A DNA stretch of 64,000 nt, from positions 1 through 64,000 of the forward strand of contig JAMPIV010012279.1 of assembly GCA_024509875.1 (NCBI GenBank), given 5' to 3'. A program made the translations under genes and the position numbers. Of this stretch, positions 60,227-64,000 are shown piece by piece; the first letter of the stretch is position 1, and every line of letters starts with the position of its first letter. Under the pieces are notes generated by a model that saw only the letters and a list, made by a program, of their open reading frames with translations, was not told where the DNA came from and ran no database searches. This DNA is from Oreohelix idahoensis. Its lineage: Eukaryota > Mollusca > Gastropoda > Stylommatophora > Oreohelicidae.

Positions 60227-61042
60227 ACGACTTATGGAACATGGAACACAAGAAGTATAAATGGGAAGGAAGAGGAGCTGGTGGAAGAGATGAGGAAAGC
60301 AAAACTAGAAATCCTGGCTATTACGGAAACAAAGAAAAAAGGACAAGGAGTCATGGATCTCAATGGCAACACGCTGCTCTACAGTGGTGTACCCATATCC
60401 GAAAGAGCTAAAGGGGGTGTGGGTTGCATTGTGGCCCAAAATCAAAAAGATAGTATCAAGGGGTGGAACTTTGTCTCAGAGCGCATTATGGTTGTGAAAC
60501 TAAAAGAAGGAGAAACCATAGTCAACCTGGTCATAGTGTATGGTTCAAATGAGGATGAGAGAGCAGAGGTCAAGGAGGAATTCTTCGAGCTGCTTCAAAG
60601 GACAGTGGATGACTGCCTAGATGAAGTTATCATGCTCGGAGATTTTAATGCCAGAGTTGGAAATGACCATGTTAGATGGAGTGGAGTTATCGGAAGATAT
60701 GGAGAAGATACTCTCAATGACAATGGAAAGCGACTCCTTAGATTCTGCAGTGAGCAGAATCTGATCATTACAAACACAAAGTTCCCCCATAAGCGCATAC
60801 ATGCATACACTAGATGTGAACCAACAAAGAATGAGAAGTCAGTGATCGACTATGCCATTGTTCGGAGAAGCTCATTCAAATATGTCCGAGATGCAAGAGT
60901 CTGGAGGGGGCCAGAGATTGGAAGTGATCACTACCTGCTAACAATCAAACGAACAACTGAAAGAGTTGCTCAGCCTAGGAACTGCTCAACATCACGCAAG
61001 AAACCAAGTAAACGAGCAGGAGAAATGAGCATTAGGACCTAA
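60227..61042 (+). pseudogene. LINE endonuclease domain
   Basis: The domain starts upstream of Met 60281: GTWNTRSINGKEEELVEEM is in frame and holds the first catalytic block. Then come LEILAITETKKKGQG, NLVIVYGSN, VIMLGDFNARVGND and, at the end, RGPEIGSDHYLLTIK with the catalytic Asp-His. It nicks target DNA to prime reverse transcription. An in-frame TAA at 61040 separates it from the RT, which continues in the same frame. Confidence 0.9.
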
Positions 61043-63191
61043 AAGCTGAGAGAGCCAGAAATTAAGACCAGATATCAGGGGCTTATTGCTGCAGCGGTGA
61101 GCAACACAGAAGAACAACCTGATGACTTGGAAACCCTCTGGATTAAATTCAAGGATATCATAAAGACAGCTGCTGCAGAAGCATGTGGTGAAGTCCGACT
61201 TGGGAACCAGAGAAAGAGGACACCTTGGTGGACAGAGGAAGTCAAAGAGAAAATAAGAGAGAAGAAAATGGCATGGAAACAATACTTAGGAGCTAAAAAC
61301 ACAACAGGACAAATGGAAAAATATAGAGAATATGTGACACTCAGAACAGAAGTAAAGAACAAAGTGCTAGCAGCAAAACAGAAGTCCTGGGAAGAATTTG
61401 GAGAAAAGCTAGAAAAAGATGCACAAGAAAACCAGAAATTGTTCTATAAGACCCTAAAGAACATGAGGAAGGAAAAACAATGCCCTCTCAAATTTATAAA
61501 GGACAAGCAAGGCAAATTGCTTACTGCCCCGAAGGAAGTAATGGAAAGATGGAAAGAATATTTCTCAGAACTCCTTGATGGTGAGCAAGGTCAAACATCA
61601 GAAATGATAACCGCTAGCACAGAAGAGGAAACCAATGGTGATGAAGATGACATAAAGATGGAAGAACTGAAGGCAGCACTGGAGAAAATCAAGATGGGCA
61701 AAGCAGCAGGGCATGATGGTATAACACCAGAAATGGTTAAGTACATGGGAGCATCAGGCGACCTGTTACTCCTAAGGGTCCTACAGGCAGCATGGTGCAA
61801 CAAGACCATACCAAAGGATTGGGAAAGCGCCATCATAACACCAATTTTCAAAAAGGGTGACAATCGACAGTGTGGAAACCATAGAGGCATATCCCTTCTC
61901 AGTGTCCCTGGAAAAATCTACTCTAGAATCCTAGAGCAGAGACTCCGACGCCTAGCTGAGCCACAATTGGATGAGGTCCAGTGCGGATTCCGAGCAAACC
62001 GAAGTACTCAAGACCTAATCTTCACACTCAGACAGCTGAGTGAAAAGGCCCTTGAGTACAAGAGTGAGATCCATCTTTGTTTCATAGATCTGGAAAATGC
62101 GTTTGACAGGGTCCCTTGGAGCAAACTTTGGGACTGTTTGGCAAGGAAGAATATTCCAGCACCTCTGATTCATGCTATACAGAGCTTCTACAAGTCTTGC
62201 AGGAATTATGTGAGGACAGCAAACCATAAGTCAGAAGAGTTCAGGACCACCACTGGTGTAAGACAAGGTGATATCCTATCACCTTACCTCTTCATACTCC
62301 TTATGGACGATGTCATCAAGGCATGTAAGGAGAGAACAAGAAAGTATTCAGTGGGGTACTGGAAGATGAGACAGGTCTATATTTCAGAGCTGGCATTTGC
62401 TGATGATGTTGCCCTGATTGCTAAATCAGAGGCACATCTCCAATCCAACCTGCAAGTCTGGAAGGAAGAGCTGGAGAAGAGAGGGATGGTCATAAGCAGC
62501 TCTAAAACAAAATCCATGGTGATATCACGAGAAGAAAGAAGACATCATATTAAGCTGGGAGAACAGGTCCTGGAGCAGGTCGACCACTTTAAATACCTCG
62601 GAGCTATTATAGACCGAAAGGGAGGCATCAAAGAAGAGTTGGCCACTCGAAAAGCAGCAGCTGGGAGACTTTTTCAGGCCATAAATCGAGGATTCCTCAG
62701 CAAGAGAGAGGTTGGTAAGAAAACGAAGATGGCTGTATACCGCTCCACCTATGTCCCAGTCTTGACATATGGATGCGAGTCATGGGCAATGACTACAACC
62801 CATAAAAGCCAGATCCAAACCTCAGAAATGAGGTATCTGAGGAAGGTGGTTGAAGTAACAGGAAGAGACATGGTACGCAACCAGACGATACGTCAAGGCC
62901 TAAAATGCCACCCCCTACAGACCCAAGTAGAACAGTCCCAACTGAGATGGTTTGGCCATGTCTGCAGAGTGGGAGAAGATCGGCTACCACGACAAGCATG
63001 GGAAACAAAGAGCCAAGGATCCAGACCCCGAGGACGACCCAGAGTCCGCTGGGAGGACAACGTTGGACAATCTTTGGGGGACCGAGGACTGGAGTGGGGC
63101 CGGGCCGGGGGGGGGGACAGCCGATAGGATAGTCTGGCGCTCTCTCTTCCAAACCTCTACACCTCACGGTAGAAGGGGAACGACAAAGTAA
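61043..63191 (+). pseudogene. LINE reverse transcriptase and C-terminal domain
   Basis: Same frame as the endonuclease after its stop; first Met 61097. Blocks in order: GKAAGHDGITPEMVKY, WESAIITPIFKKGDNRQ, NHRGISLLSVPGKIYSRIL, DEVQCGFRANRSTQDL, CFIDLENAFDRVPW, GVRQGDILSPYLFILLMDD and the catalytic FADD in ELAFADDVALIAKS. The thumb follows (HFKYLGAIIDRKGG, LTYGCESWAM), then RWFGHVCRVGEDRLPRQAWE. A G-run of ten at 63,105-63,114 shifts the frame; in the next frame RIVWRSLFQTSTPHG leads to the stop at 63191. Two breaks only, so recently active. Confidence 0.92.
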
Positions 63192-64000
63192 GTAAGTAAG
63201 TAAGTAATATCAATAATTAGATGCATCTATAACAGCCTCCATATACTTACACTTGAGAGAGACCGTATGAGTTATCTCGCAAATGTCATTACTCTTCAGT
63301 TTCTTATTCGTCATACTTATCATTGACGATGTATCATAATTCATTTGTGCAAGGGCCCAATGTGGCTATCAGATTAAAGTTCTTCTATGTCTCCTCTTAG
63401 ACTCTTACTTAGTCAAAAAGTTATCCACTTTGTAGTTAATCTTGTACTTTCATTAGCATTTCTTCTCATCATGAGCTTGCTTAATTGTAAGCTTCATTAC
63501 CCCTGTAGTATTTCATCTGGATTTCTGAAACATTTCTTCTACAAAAAAATGAGGGAAGAGCATACTTACTGTGATCACACAGAATCCTCACAATAATCAC
63601 AATCCCTACTATCACTCCTAAATGCTAGACTTATACTTTAATCACAGTTCTTTCTAATCTCCTGAATTGCTACCGCTATTCAATCTAGATCTATAAACCT
63701 ATTTAGGAAAAACTTCTGTCATCCACAGAGTTTACACTTGAGAACCCGGCAGAAACACAATCTTGCTACGTCGGTTCCTCAAACCTGGACTGCTAAAACA
63801 CGACCGCTCAACAGCGCGCCGTAACTTGTTCTCTCCTCTAATCATTCTCAGCTGATCTCTCCCTTGTTTTCCAGTTAAAACGATTGGTTCGCCTTATTTC
63901 CACTCACTGAAAAACATGCTCACGCTTATTTACCACGTAGGCGAACGTCAGTGAACTGTCTTCTGTTATTTTAAACTCTCCTCAGTCTTTCCCGTGCGTT

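Larger units (their letters stand above)
60029..63206 (+). mobile_element. Near full-length LINE (endonuclease + RT; RTE-like) nested in the LTR
   Basis: A 3178-bp insertion with a 13-bp target duplication ATATCAATAATTA (60016-60028 and 63207-63219); the empty site survives in the other LTR. It has a leader of about 200 bp and one long coding region with only two clear breaks. The stop codon sits inside the (AAGT)n tail, so there is practically no 3' UTR. A single endonuclease-RT ORF and a minimal 3' UTR with a short tandem tail suit the RTE group; clade call moderate. Confidence 0.93.
52218..64000 (-). mobile_element. Second gypsy-type LTR element, RT-less, split by a LINE and cut by the window end
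   Basis: A direct LTR pair begins TGTAACAGCGCTACC at 52218 and 59401. Between them on the minus strand lie a primer-binding site, gag with zinc knuckle, protease, and an integrase C-terminal ORF. No RT, RNase H or integrase catalytic core is found. The right LTR is interrupted by a LINE (60,029-63,206) and continues past the window, so its length and the target duplication are unknown. Confidence 0.88.
59401..64000 (-). repeat. 5' LTR of the second gypsy element, split by a LINE, incomplete
   Basis: LTR sequence occupies 59401-60028 and 63207-64000 and continues outside the window. It lacks a 30-bp segment present in the left LTR (about 52,575). Confidence 0.92.

Overview
The window is metazoan, repeat-dominated DNA. 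It holds non-LTR retrotransposons with apurinic-type endonucleases, Ty3/gypsy-type LTR elements, a TA-flanked DD34D mariner, a PIF/Harbinger-like element and a tRNA-derived SINE. Long AT, CA, TATG-type, GAA and poly-C tracts and AT-rich spacers fill the rest. No prokaryotic or viral-genome gene layout is seen. The repertoire fits a large invertebrate genome (arthropod or lophotrochozoan), but the species cannot be decided from sequence alone. No intact host gene was recognised. The only host-like signals are a TATA-containing promoter candidate near 52,000 and a few unidentified ORFs.

Layout. 1-5138: a minus-strand LTR element with two LTR copies and a gag ORF fused directly to the 3' LTR. 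7154-8979: two overlapping minus-strand ORFs (coiled coil, then Asn/Ser-rich), unidentified. 10,276-10,647: a 70-bp tandem array. 10,827-12,900: a plus-strand reverse transcriptase/RNase H relic followed by a polypurine tract and an LTR of the same terminal type as the first element. 14,530-15,060 and 29,380-29,880: inverted copies of an unidentified coding-like dispersed repeat. 15,725-15,950: a C-only-like tract. 17,152-18,593: a PIF/Harbinger-like element with TTA target duplication, filled by AT and GAA tracts. 19,540-20,985: a complete mariner with one frameshift. 21,750-28,125: an I-clade-like LINE with RNase H, split by 3.6 kb of other repeats; the split holds a young LINE 3' end, tetranucleotide arrays and a small LTR element. 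30,264-30,516: a relic of a multicopy metazoan gene family. 33,871-37,210: a decayed minus-strand LINE. 39,545-40,006: an unidentified GC-richer ORF. 40,363-40,495: a SINE. 43,277-51,932: a complete gypsy insertion (5-bp duplication CATAC) with gag, protease and integrase but no reverse transcriptase. 52,218 to the window end: another gypsy-type element whose 5' LTR is split by a near full-length LINE at 60,029-63,206 with a 13-bp target duplication.

How the parts relate. Each LTR element has lost a different part: gag only; RT/RNase H only; gag-protease-integrase without RT; gag-protease and integrase tail without RT. Any recent movement would need proteins from other copies. In two elements the surviving domain order suggests integrase upstream of RT (Gmr1-like), which is unusual among gypsy elements. 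The third carries an open minus-one overlap between gag and protease with a candidate slippery heptamer. Nesting gives relative ages: the LINE at 60,029 is younger than the LTR it splits, and the LINE tail at 24,145 is younger than the repeat it entered.
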